Shown here: one piece after another, positions 1-11,392 of the stretch
How positions within the stretch are numbered: position 1 is the first letter of the stretch
Layout: each line of letters begins with the position of its first letter
DNA from: Mastigamoeba balamuthi
Taxonomy: Eukaryota; Evosea; Mastigamoebida; Mastigamoebidae
DNA: 64,000 nucleotides
NCBI GenBank assembly: GCA_902651635.1
Contig: CACRSC010000018.1
Location: 429,019-493,018, forward strand
Direction of reading: 5' to 3'
The notes under the pieces: model-generated
Seen by the model: the letters and a program-made list of their open reading frames with translations, nothing else
Databases searched by the model: none
Told to the model about the DNA's origin: nothing
Translations under genes and position numbers: made by a program

Positions 1-185
1 TGTTTCGGGGCTTCGTGTTTTGTTCACGGGGCTACCGCTTCAGGGCACCAACACCAAAAACCGCTTACTCCCCGCTGCCGAGTTCGGACCGCTTGTTCAA
101 CCGCGTATCAAGTAATCAAGTAGGCTGGTTGCCCCATGGCCGCCTCGCCACGGCAAACGAGTGCACGGCGCGCCAACAGGCATTC

Positions 186-2880
186 TCAGTCGGTCTGCGG
201 GGAGAGAAAAATGTCGGGTCGGGCCGCAAGAAAGACGGGGGAAAACACAAGTCTCAACCCGTACAGGATTAAGCATGCACGACATGAAAGACGAGAGCTC
301 GGGCGCCGGCTTGGCGTGGTGGAAGAACACCGACTGGACGTAGCGCCCCGGGTCGCGTATCGTGGCCCACTCCGCCTTGATGAGCGTCTCCTGGATCACG
401 TCGAGGTCCGCCACAAACTTCGCCTTGTCTCTCTCCTGGTCGTACAGCTCCCTCAGAGAATGCTGCGCGATGGCGATAGAGTGGTATAAAGCAAGTTACT
501 ACAACCGGTACCGCAACAGCGCCCAAAGAAAGGGTCCCGTTCCCCCCCTACTTCCTCACCATGTGCTTCTGATCGAACGTTAGGTCGTAACTGCACTGCC
601 GCGCGACGCGCCTCTCTATCGCCCTCAGGACGTACTTGACAAACTCCCACGTGATCTCCCTGCCCCGCTGCTCGCGCGTCTCCACTGGCAGCTGCAGCTG
701 TTGTTGCTGCTGCTGTTGCAACAGCAGCTGCAGCTGCGGCTCTCTGGGAGTATTTCCGTGCGCGGCGGCGAGGTGCGGGGGCATTCCCGTCTGCAGTGCG
801 GGGTGGGGCGGCAGCAGCGAGGACATGAAGTCGCTGAGGCCCTGCTCGACGGGGTCGAAGCGCCCCAGCCACGACTGCACAAAGCGCGCGTCGTTGCGCA
901 CGTCGGTCCAGTCGCTCTGCACCATGCGGTCCTGTATCTGGTCCAGCACGCTCCAGAACCCGAGCCTGTCCCTCTCGTACCTCCTCCTCAGCGCGTCCCT
1001 GTGCTTCGAGTCCAGCTCTATGCGCCTCCCCACGACGGCGCTGCAGCGCACGCGCCCGCTGCGTCAGAACTACGACGCGCTTCTTAAAAGGCGGTTTTCG
1101 TGCCTGATGCGGTCCCCAATCGCGTCGCAAACGCGCTCGGCAAGCTGCCAAGTGAGCACCGAGTCGAGCGAGGGCGGCGAGGCGAACGAAGGCATCTGCA
1201 GCACGCCAGGGGTGGGCGGCAGCACGGGCACCGCTGGCCCCGCAGGAACGGGAAGCGCGGGCAGCGGGGCGCCGAGCTTCTCGAACAGCGCCGCGCGCAG
1301 CTGGTACTCGGACGCCTGCGTGGGCAGGGGCTGCGAGTGCGCTATGATCGACTGCATGAACCCACCGTCCTCCCTCACCTTCCTCCAGTCGCCGCGCATC
1401 ATCTTCTCGTAAACCTAGCCGTCCATTTGGCAGCAGCAGCGCGCCCTCTCCGTCAGTAAGGGTATCTGGATTCCAGGGCGCGACGTCACAGCACCTGGTC
1501 GATGATGGTCCAGAAGTCAACTGGGCTCGCATTGAACGTGGCGCGCAGCGAGTCCCTATGGCGCGTGTCGAACGTGATACGCCTACCCGCGCGCTCACTG
1601 ACGCGGCGCTCAATCCAGGTCATGGCCTCGGCCGCCGTCTCCCAGCCACCCGCCGGCATCGGCATCGGCATTGGCGGAGGGGATGCCAGTGCCGGGCCGC
1701 CAAAGGGGACAGCCATCGGTATGGCGTACGCGCTCGGCGCAGCGACGAGCGGATCGGACAGGTCAGGAACCACTATGTCCGCTGCGCCCGTGTTAGAGGA
1801 CCCTTGCACGGCCCGCCACAGACACCAAGACAGAGAGCCCCCGCTGCCGCGCGGGCCGTTGCGTTCCGTACGGGGGACGTTTGGGCGCGCGTAGTGATGT
1901 GGCGGTGGCGGCAAACGCAATTCTAGAAACGGGAATCCAGGGGGAATTGGACACACACCTTCTGGGCCGTAGCGAGAACGCAGCATGGACCGCAGCGCCG
2001 GCGACAGGCGCTCGCGGGGCGTCTTGGGCACGTGCGAGAGCAGTGACTGCACAAAGCGCACGTCGTCGCGTATGGTCCTCCACTCGGCACGCATCATTGT
2101 CTCGTATATCTACGGAAGAGCGTTCGCGAGCCCCCCCAGCCAACCGCCGCGCCCCCCCGCAACGCCGCCCAAGTGCGTGACGTGGAGAGAGAACGTCTGT
2201 CAGCGCCGTTGGGGTGGGGTCCGGTCCGTGTCTTGCCAACAACTGCGGCGCCGTTTCGCGAATCGGGAGTACAAGAAGTTCCACGAGAAAAGACCCCCAC
2301 TCCGTCAATTGACCCCCGGACAGAGGGCACAGGGGCAGGGAAGGATGTGGAAGTAGGAGTGGGAGTGGGAGTGGAAGCGGAAGTGGAGGCGGTCTCAGCG
2401 AAGGACTGAGGGGGGTTACCTGGTCGAGGGAACGCCAGAACTCGGGCACGCTGCGCATGAACCACTCGCGCAGGATCGAGCGGTGGCGAGCATCGAACAC
2501 GACGGTCCTGCCCGCTGTCTGCGACACCGCCTGCTGCAGCCCGTCGAGGAGCTCCTGCACGTGGTTTCCACGGTCCCCCAAATTCAAAAAAAATCAATTT
2601 ATGTCCGAAAATCTGGAAGATTACAAACGAAAAAGACCGCCGAAGGAGCACAAAGGACGTGGGTGGCAGTGACTACCTGCGCGACGAGCCAGTCGTGCAT
2701 TATGCCGGTGGGCGGCGCGGGTGGGATGATCCGTGGACGCTTGGCCGCGGGGTTGGGGTCGTAGTACGCGACGTTACTGCCGCCAACGACCATGATGGAG
2801 GGGGGCGGCGGGGGCCTCTTGACGCCCTGGCCCTCCATCACGGGCATCGCCAACCCAGGAGCACCGCCGTACGGAAACAT
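186..2880 (-). CDS. Four-copy internal-repeat protein, unknown family (659 aa)
   Basis: No known family recognised. Seven exons fit: 2880-2677, 2554-2420, 2109-1495, 1414-1077, 1040-560, 462-265, 194-186. The start is the ATG at 2880. The body is four diverged copies of a ~110-residue unit. Each has an Arg-rich helix (IERRV), then FDxRHRxxLR, then FWxxLDQ, then a second helix MMRxxWRxxRxDxRFVQS. In copies 1 and 2 a phase-0 intron falls directly after LDQ, as expected if exons were duplicated. A Gln run lies near 700-735 between units 3 and 4. The N-terminus is Pro-rich with basic KRP and AAKRPR patches that could be a nuclear signal. The second exon-3 segment could hide a 36-nt in-phase intron. 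It is divergent from the ASH/MSP gene across a 223-bp spacer. The repeat pattern is seen directly; function is not inferred. Confidence 0.62.
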
Positions 2881-3103
2881 TGCGCAGCAAACCAACGCGG
2901 GGCTTTATGAAAAGTACGAGGGAAGAAGATACCGAGATAGAACTATCTCGACAATATCCAGGTATCCTGATTATCTCATCGATGAGGGCCCTATTTTTAG
3001 CACGGCAGACACGCCAAAAACAGCGCGCGGGCAGCCAAGGTCAACCACAGGCTCAGGGCGTGGCCACGCGACTCGGCACAGCACCACGCCGCCCCCCGCA
3101 GAG

Positions 3104-6100
3104 ATGAGCAAGCTGGTCTCCTCCGTCCCCTACATCGAGTTCACCGACTTTGTCGTGGGCACGACCTACACCGCCTCGCTCGACGTCCGCAACGCGGGGC
3201 CCACCGGCCAGACGCTGCGCTTCCGCCAGCCCGGCGCCCCGTTCTTCGCCAAGCCGCAGGCGCCGGATGGCGGCGGCGACGGGAGGTTCGTGGCGCCCGG
3301 CATGTCGTGCAGGTGCGTCATCGAGTTCTGCCCGCGGGCCAGAGGCGACGCCGACGCGGAGCTCGTGGTGCTCGCGGGCTCCGACGACGCGGCGCTCCCC
3401 CTGAAGGTCCCCCTGCGCGCCCGGCGCAGCAAGCCCATGCTCTCGCTCAACTCGGCAGCCCAGTGCGGGTGCGTCTGGAGAGGCTGGACAGTTCGGGGGT
3501 TCCGCTCCCCCCGTATTGAATTCAATTCAATTGATTTATCCCGCTCAACAGGCAGTGCGTGATGGGCGACACGAAGTCTGTCGTCGTCGTGGCGACGAAC
3601 GTGGGAGAGGGCACGGGGCGGTTCCTGGTCGCGGCAGGCGAATCGGACGTGCCCTCGACCGACGACGCCTTTGACCACGCCTACGAGGCCGCCATCGCCA
3701 ACACGGGCCCCAGCACAGCACACAGCGTCTCGCAGCAGAACTTCGTCAGCGCCACGGCGTTCCGCCTCGCCCCGAAGGCCTTCGAGCTCAAGCCGGGCGA
3801 GGCGATCACCCTCAAGGTGCTCTTCGCCCCGGGAGCAGTCCAGGGCTACGCGCACTCGTTCGTGCTCGCGAGCGCGTGCGGGCGCAAGTGGTCGCTCGAG
3901 GCCACTGGCGCGGGCTGCGTGCCGACGCTGCACCCGCTCTCGCTGTTCGACGACATCACGGGGCTCGCGCCCATCGCCGACCTCAGCCAGGGAGTTCTGG
4001 TCGCCACCGCCACCTACGACTACAAGGGCCCCGGCGTTGGCCAATCCAAGTTCTGTTCGTGGACCCCTCCTGTTCTCGCCCTCCACCGCGTTCTATCGGA
4101 TCTCACGGCGCTTAAATTCAGTGAAAGTAGTCAATCGTGTGGCAGTGCCGCTCAAGTACCACTGGGAGCTGTCCGCGGTGCCTTTCGGGTCGCTGTCCCC
4201 TTATGCTAACATGATGCCCGACTCGTCGAAAGCTCCTGCGTCGAAAGAGCCAGCCTTCTCTGTGACGTGCGCTCGGCTGCTCCTCATATTTTTTCTCTCC
4301 TCTCATCAGGTTGCCTCACAGACCGAGCAAGGGGGTGTTCGAGGCCCACCAGGAGCTCCAGTTCACCATGAAGTTCAACCCCTCAGCAAGCGGCACGTTC
4401 GCGTGCTTGTCGTCCCTCGTCATCGAGAACGTGCCACGCTGTGTCCCGGCGATGTTCCTATCCAAGAGTGCGAGCCCTCCCAGAGCGGCAGGTCCTTGCA
4501 CTCACAGTCTACACCAACTTCGACCGTACAGAGGGCAACGCGACGTACGGCGAGACCCCAGCGTTCCTTGTCGGGATGAGGGGGTTCTGTGGGTCCCCGA
4601 ACGTCTCCTTCGACCCCAACACAGTGATCCTGCCCTCGGCGCTGTCCCCAGAGCAGGAGCACACGTTCAGCGTGTCGCTGGTCAACAAGGGCGCCCTCGT
4701 GGCCTCGTACCAGTACGAGAACAAGTTCTCGCCAGGCGACGGCCTGACATGCGAGGTCACACCGCGCGAGGGGTATGTATACTCAACGCTCGCCGTACCT
4801 TCTGACCCGAGTGTGCGCCGACAGGACCGTGGGGGCAATGGACAAGCAGGAACTGAGCATCAAGATCAGGGCCGTCGTGTCGTCGACGCCCCCGGAGCTG
4901 TTCTCCGGGAAGGAGCGCTCTCAGATCACCATATCGTTCCCCAGCCACAGGAACCACCCCCCGATCGTGCTCCCGGTCTTCGCCGAGGTCAAGCGCGCCC
5001 CGCTGGTCGTCGCGCCCAAGCTGCTCAACTTCGGCATCCTGCCCGTCGGCCACACCAGCAAGCAGTCGTTCAGCATCAGCACGGCGCCGGGATACACGGC
5101 CCCGCAGGAGTACCACGTCGTGCTGGGCGGAGTGGGGGACACCAGCGACATGGTGGTCTCGGGCCCGCTCGAGGGGGTCATCCGCCCGGGAGAGACGGTG
5201 ACGATCGAGGCGGCGTTCACCCCACGCGCACCGCAGCACGGCTCGTATGTCATCGAGGTCCGCGCGCCAGGGGTCCAGGCGCAGAAGGTCAGCATCCGCG
5301 CCAACGCCGACTACGCGCGCGTCGTGCTCGAGCAGTGCCTCGCCAGCCTAGGGCTGCTGCGCGCAGGCACTGACGTGCTGTTCCCGATACGCATGAAGAA
5401 CATCGGGACGCTGCCCGCGCACTTCTCGTGGATCGAGAGGGACACGCCCGACTACAGCGTGTGGCTCAAGCCCAAGGAGGGCCTGATCGACATGGGCGAG
5501 GTGCAGGAGGTAACCTGCGTGTTCCACCCACACAAGAGGACGATACCTCCGCTCTCGCCACTCGAGGTGCTGGTCGCGTGCCTCGTCGACGACATGCCGT
5601 CTCCGCTGGGCGTGCTGGTCGCGTGCCAGGTCCAAGGCCTCGTCCTGTCCTGCACACTCAGCAACTCGGTCTGCTTCAACCTGCCGCTGGCCGAGAACGA
5701 GAGGCCCCCGGCAGTGGTGTTCTGTGACAACACGCCCATCCCCATCTTCACAGCCTCCTCGACGAGTGAGTATTGCCCATTGCGGGCCTTGTTGTAGACT
5801 GACTGCCGTCCCCCAGTCTTGAAGATCAAGAACGAGAGCGCCCACGTGACCAACGTGACTCTCCGGCCGGACAGATACGTGGCACCGCAGGCACAGGGGA
5901 AGAAGGTGCTCTCCGCTCTCTCACTCTCATGGCCTGACATCGCTGCTGCCAGATAACGAACGGCGGGTTCGCACTGTCGGTGTCGCAGCCGAGCGTAAGG
6001 ATTGGGCCAGGAGAGACCTTCGCCCTGACCGTGTCGTGCTACGCGGATCTCTGCGGGTGCTTCACAGACTTCCTCGTGATCGAGGCGGACGGGCTGCAGA

Positions 6101-7401
6101 AGGTGATGCTGCCGCTGCAGGTCAACGTCTCCGGCACCCCTCTCACGCTGCAGCCCAACACCCTCGGCATGGACGTCACACAGTCGCCACCCAACGTCTC
6201 CTGGGGGGCTCTGCCCCCGCTGCCAGCCTCCGAGGCCATCGTGACACAAGCCGTTTCTCCCAAGAGGCCCTCGACGCCGTCCAACATCCGCCGCATCGTC
6301 AAGATCGCCAACGCCTCTCCTTTCGGTACTCGCGCGTCCACGTCCTTGCACGTCGGCTGAGCTCCTGGCCCCGCACAGACGTCGCGCTGCGCTGGAGGTT
6401 CGAGACGGCCGAGGGGGGCTTCGCGGTGTCACCCCCGTTCTCCGCACAGCCGCCGACGGGCATCGTGCCATCGGCGGGCAGCGCGGAGTTCACGTTTGTG
6501 TTCCGGTCGACCGACATCGGGACGTTTGGCTGGCGCGCCATCGCCGACGCCAGGCCCCTGTACCCCGAGCAGCCCGCCGCTCCCCCGGGGACCAGCACGC
6601 AGGCCCAGGCACACGTCCCCCCGATCGAGTTGCTGCTCGCTGCGCGGACGGTCGCCCCTGCGCTGGACACGGCACCGGACAAGCGCCTCGAGGTGCTCGT
6701 ACCCGTGCAGCCCGCGTCGACCGACGACTCGAAGCTGAGCCGCGAGGTCGTGTTCTCGAACCCGCACAACTTCAGCCTCGACTTCACGCTCGAGTCGCAG
6801 CCGTCGCTGCTGTTCGCGGTCGACGTCCCCGTGTCAGCGCCACGCAGCGCCGACGGGCGATGGCTGACGCTGGGCCCGGGCAAGAGCCTCACGGTTGGCG
6901 TGTCGTTCCTGTGGCGCACTCTGCTCACCCGCGCCGCTCCACCGTTCGCGGACAACGACGTCGCGGGCACCATCCGCATCCTCTTCGCCAGCAACGCCGT
7001 GCAGACGTACTCGCTCGTAGCGCACGTCCGGTTCCCACAGGTAACCACCCGCAATTCAATTGACGTGATTAACGCGAGTCCACCCTTTTCAGCTGGAGTG
7101 CTCGCCTCCGTCGCTCGAGTTCGGGCCGGTCCCCCTGGGCGAGTCGCGGGTGCTGACGTTCGATGTGATCAACGTGTCGCCAGCGGGGACGCCGTGGGTG
7201 GCTGCGATCGAGGGCGACGCCAGCTTCACGGCGACGCCAACAAGCGGGTACGCCGGCGCGACCAGCACGCAGGTTCGCGTCACGTACGCCCCGCAGGGCA
7301 TGGACGCTCACGAGGCCGCGCTGCGGATCTGCCCCGACCGCGCAAACGTTGTCGTCGTGCCTCTGCGGGGCTCGGGGGCGTACAACGAGCAGAACCTATG
7401 A
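3104..7401 (+). CDS. ASH/MSP-repeat ciliary protein, HYDIN/CFAP-like (1266 aa)
   Basis: Ten exons: 3104-3468, 3552-4054, 4122-4266, 4310-4442, 4492-4772, 4825-5765, 5817-5905, 5953-6325, 6379-7040, 7093-7401. Introns are 43-83 nt and every junction restores the pattern of serial ASH/MSP beta-sandwich domains. Examples are the strands VVVVATNVGEGTG, KVVNRVAVPLKYHWEL, FNPSASGTF, LLNFGILPVGHTSKQSF and LEFGPVPLGESRVLTF, each the 'equal to/above baseline' motif of these folds. Proteins built of such repeats (HYDIN, CFAP65, CFAP47, CFAP74, DLEC1) sit on axonemal microtubules. No kinase, coiled-coil or membrane segment is seen. At 1266 aa it matches none of those named proteins closely, so no symbol is given. 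It is convergent with STT3, the two stop codons lying only about 80 bp apart. Confidence 0.82.
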
Positions 7402-7483
7402 TCAACTGTATTTTGTCTTTGCATTTTGCGGAAGGGGCCTGCTGCTCTTCCTAGAGGGTTCTTCGGTGGATGAGGGCGTTGGC

Positions 7484-10056
7484 CTACTTGGACCAGATCC
7501 TGTTGGAGGTGGGGAGCACACGGTACACGCGGACAAGCCAGTGCGACGTCGTGAAGGCCTCCTCGAGGTGCTCGAGCTCGATGTTCTTGCGGCCCATCTC
7601 GGCGTTGCGCGCGCGGTCCCACCCCGCGGGCCTCGCCCTGTCCGTGACGACCTTGTCGAAGTTGTAGTAGCAGAGCTTGTACAGCAGCGAGTCGAGCATC
7701 GCGGGGGACGCGCCGCTGTCGATGCGGTACTCTCCGTTGGCCCCGTAGTCGGCCTCCCTGATTGCGCTGTCGGCCTGAGCTGCCGTGCGGACCATCCAGA
7801 GGAACTTGCTGACGTCGTCGGATCCGTAGCCCGAGAGGCCACCGAAGACGACCAGCACGTAGTCGACGTCGAGCTGCCGCAGTGTTTCGTACGCGGCGGT
7901 CTCGTTCGACGCGAACGCCTTGCCGACGACGGCGATGTGCGTCGTGTTCCACATGTTGTTGTCGACGACGGCCGTGCGGCCCGCCAGCTCGGCGATCTGG
8001 TACCCGTAGTCCCACCAACTCATCACCACCGCGTCGCGCGGCGTGTTGTGCGCGAGCCAGCGGTAGGCCTCGCGGAAGTCGTCGTAGACGATGCGGTGCC
8101 CGTCCGGCGCGCGCGCGCTGAGCACGATCGACGGCGACGAGTACGCCTCCGACGTCACCCACGTGCTGTGTAGAGCGAAGAAGACGAGCATCACAGCGAC
8201 GGCGCCGATGACACACGCGGCTGCGGCGCGGTGCCTCCCGTACAGCTCGAACCCCTCGCCCGAGGCCCCCGCGGCTGCGGCCACTGACCTCCGGTGCTTC
8301 TCCGGGGCCGCGCTGGCGCACAGCACGCGGGAGTACGACGACAAAAGGACGCTCAGGGCGATGCCGCCAAGAACGCAGGCCACGGGGCAGAGGACGAGCA
8401 CCAGGCGGACCATGACTCCCGCGAAGTAGGCGGCGGAGACGGCGTAGAGGATAACGAAGATGTTCTGGTCCGTCAGCTGGCGGAAGCAGAAGAAGAGGCC
8501 CGCGGGGAAAAGGAAGCACAGCACGTGCAGGTCGAAGTAGAACGACGCCCACGCCGTGGGCTGGTTCTCGCTCACCGACGCGAGCAAAGGCGAGTGCTGC
8601 ATTGCGTATGCCGGGTTCGCCAGCGCGTAGAGCCGCCCTGCCCACGAGGAGAGGCCTGGAAAGCCGTGAGACTGGGCGTTGCGTGCTTTTGGGGGAAGAG
8701 GCCTTTGCCGCGTACGCCCAGTCCAGTACGCAGCAGCGAAAGCAGCGAATCCGACGAGGTAAACCAACCTCACCGTGTTGCGGAACACAGACCTGGGCGA
8801 GAGCGTGAGAATGGCATAATCGGTGCGCCTGGCTCCCCTCGTACTTGAACTGGGCATCAGTTGACCTGCTCCTGGCCCACTCGAGGAACGCGTAGACCTG
8901 GACCAGCAGGAAGACTCCGAGCAGGGCCATGTGCTCCGGTGAAGTCAGCGCCCGAGTGCCGATGATTGGCACCTGCATGGACAGCACGGTCGCAAGCGGG
9001 TAGAACGTGGAGTATGCGGCGTAGAGGCGGCTCGAGAAGCGCCCCGTGAGCAGCAGGACGAGCACGTGCAGAGGGATCAGGTTGGCGAGGAACACGTAGC
9101 CTCCCCACGAGCCCGCCAGGTACAGGTACGCCACAGAGCACGCTGACGCCCAGCCGACAGAGCCCCTCTTGACGGCCTTGACCCACAGGCAGCACGTGAG
9201 CACCAGCGCGAAGACGGCAACGGCCTCGTTGTCATAGGACCCCGCGACAGAGTGCGCGACGTATCCCGGGGCGATGCTGACGAAGGCGGCGGAGAGCAGG
9301 GCGGCCCTCTCGTCCCACACCTCCTTGGTAAGGGCGTACGTGGCCAGGACTGTGATGGACGCCATCGCGGGTGGCAGCATCACGCACACGTCCTTCAGGT
9401 CGACGAGGATCGACAGCCTGTATTGCCAGTGCATGCATGGCGTCAGTGGGCAACGGCAGAGGGCCCGATCGCCTCCCTCGGAAGCTGCGGGCACATTTAC
9501 TCGTTGCCAACGTGCCCAGAGCGCGTGCACACACGCACTCCCATCCACTTCAACCAGCTCGAGAGGCCACAGCACCTCCCAGGGGGGCACAGGAGCTCCT
9601 TACCTCTCAAGGACCGAGTGTGCCAGGGCGGCGGTCAGCATCAGACCTGTTCGGTTTCCGCTCAGCGATGCGAGCACGCGCGAAACCGAACGGAGCGAGA
9701 GGGGAGGGGGGGAGGCAAGGGGACCTGGGTAGGTGGTGGTGCCGACAGCGCGGCCCAGCGGGTACCACGAAGACGCGTCGAACCAGTCGACAAACTTCGA
9801 CCAGCCCTCCCGGACGAGGAACTTGGTCGCCCGCAGGTTGAAGTACGGGTCGTAGTCGTGTATCACGCTCTCGTACCGCAGAACCGAGAACAGACGCGTC
9901 GAAAACGCTGCGCCAGCCAGTCAGCGCGTTTGGGTGCACGTGAGACGCCAGAGGCGGAGGGCGAGAGGGCGAGGTGGAGAAACCGAGGACGCAGAGAAGG
10001 GCGAGGACAAGAACGCGGAACGCCAAGGCGGCGCGCGGGCTCAGGAGCGGCCACAT
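7484..10056 (-). CDS. STT3: Oligosaccharyltransferase catalytic subunit STT3 (699 aa)
   Basis: STT3 transfers the lipid-linked oligosaccharide to Asn-X-Ser/Thr in the ER lumen. Six exons: 10056-9984, 9907-9725, 9646-9604, 9417-8866, 8792-8716, 8655-7484. The first membrane segment runs straight into [18 protein letters not shown], the family's first luminal loop with the catalytic DxD-type acidic site. WYPLGR and the [13 protein letters not shown] loop follow. The signature SWWDYGYQI lies near residue 520, and [10 protein letters not shown] follows it. About a dozen hydrophobic segments precede the soluble C-terminal domain. Length is in the usual 700-770 range. The exon 3 model (43 nt) is supported by phase and by [10 protein letters not shown] being a conserved helix. 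The gene is whole. STT3A- and STT3B-type paralogues cannot be told apart here. Confidence 0.95.
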
Positions 10057-10260
10057 GACCGTCGTTGGGTACCGATATCTCTCGTCAGCGAACAGAGAAT
10101 CTCGACACAAAAATCTGAGCGAAGATATCCCTTGGGAAAACGGGAGAGAGCAAGTCCGGTTCTTTACCACGCTGTGCGCTACGTACTGTACCGGAGCAGA
10201 AATGCAGTCTCTCGCGACAGCACGCCGAGACCCTCGGGCAGTCCGTGCAGCTGCAGCGCC

Positions 10261-11198
10261 TCAGAGCGAGCCGTCGCAGGCCTCGCGGAGGACAGCCTGG
10301 ACGGCCCTCGAGTCGGCCAGCGCGCAGTGGTGCTTGGGCGGCCTGGGCTCGTGGAAGGGGCACCTGGCCCCGGCGACGCGCCTGGCCGCCGCGCCGTAGA
10401 CCTCGGCGACGCGGACGCCGTCGAGGGCGCCGACGCCCCGCTCGATGTCGGTGACGGCCAGCGGCAGCTCGGCGACGTCGCGCTGCGTGCCGCGGAGCAG
10501 CCAGCGCAGGCACTTGACCTCGCAGTCGGGCGCCTTGGCGTAGACCAGCGCGGGGCCCGGCAGTGGGCCGCTGCCGCGGTGCCGCTCGACGAACGCGAGC
10601 ATCTCGGCCAGCAGCGCCGCGCGGTCGACGGGCGCCTGCGACGCCAGCGCCCCGGGGTGTATGCCGTGGCACTTGATCGCAAAGTGCACCGACAGCGACA
10701 TGTGGACGTAGCCCGGGTTGATGAGCCTGCGGCCCATTCGTAAGAACAGGGGAGGAGGGAGGGGGGGGGGAACAATTCCCCAATTGCGGCCCGATTCAAT
10801 TGAGTTCGGAGGGAGCACCTGTGGAAAAAGGCGATTTCGCCGCCAGAGGGCGTGAACGCGGTGAGGGCGACCTCGCAGGGCGTGGCGTCCACCTTGGTGA
10901 CCTCGAAGCACTCAAAGTCGACCGCGAACACGACGTCGTTGGGCCCGGGCGCCTGCGGCACCGGCCGAGGGGGTCGGGGGCTCTTCCTGCGCTCCCGCCT
11001 GCCCTGCCTGCTGGGCCGGCCCGACCCAGACCGCTTCTCCGGGGCGCTCTGGCCGCTCTCGCGCGGGCGCTTGGCCTCGGGGGCCTCGGGGGCTTCGGGG
11101 ATGCAGACCTCGTCCGGCCCCGGTCGCTTCTTGGCGTCTTTGGTGTCGGCCAGCTCAGCCGGGGCCGAGGCGGGCGCCTCGGTCAGTGCGCTCGACAT
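10261..11198 (-). CDS. Maelstrom-domain (RNase H-fold) protein (281 aa)
   Basis: Two exons, 11198-10819 and 10726-10261; the intron carries CAATTG motifs. The N-terminal 80 residues are basic and Pro-rich (KRPR, RRERRK), probably disordered and nuclear. The rest reads as a Maelstrom domain: VFAVDFECFEV, then FHRLINPGYVH, then HFAIKCHGIHPG, then DCEVKCLRWLL, and a C-terminal CPFHE...HHCALAD. Animal Maelstrom, a piRNA-pathway factor, has an RNase H/DnaQ fold in which exonuclease acids were replaced by a Glu-Cys-His-Cys metal site. Here both kinds of residue seem present: Asp-Phe-Glu at about residue 93, and the Cys/His set near 249-259. A plain DEDD exonuclease is the alternative, but INPG and CHGI favour Maelstrom. 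There is no HMG box. It is divergent from RABGGTA over 195 bp. Confidence 0.72.
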
Positions 11199-11392
11199 AA
11201 CAAATGAATCAGCACTGTGTTTTGAATCTCCGGGCCCCCCCGGTGACACGCACCGGGATGAGCCATATCCCGGAGGAGAGAGAATTGTTAGCAAAGCAAC
11301 TGACCGTACCATACCGAACGCGGAACCAGAGAAGATTTCATCGGAGATATCAGGCAGAATCTGCCTGAGAGATATTCCCAGAACGCCAAGCG

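Noticed and set aside
7308-9590. A 760-codon minus-strand open stretch over the STT3 region
   Set aside because: Only its first half is STT3 exon 4; past 8866 it runs in the wrong frame through an intron and on opposite-phase DNA, giving Arg/Pro-rich sequence.
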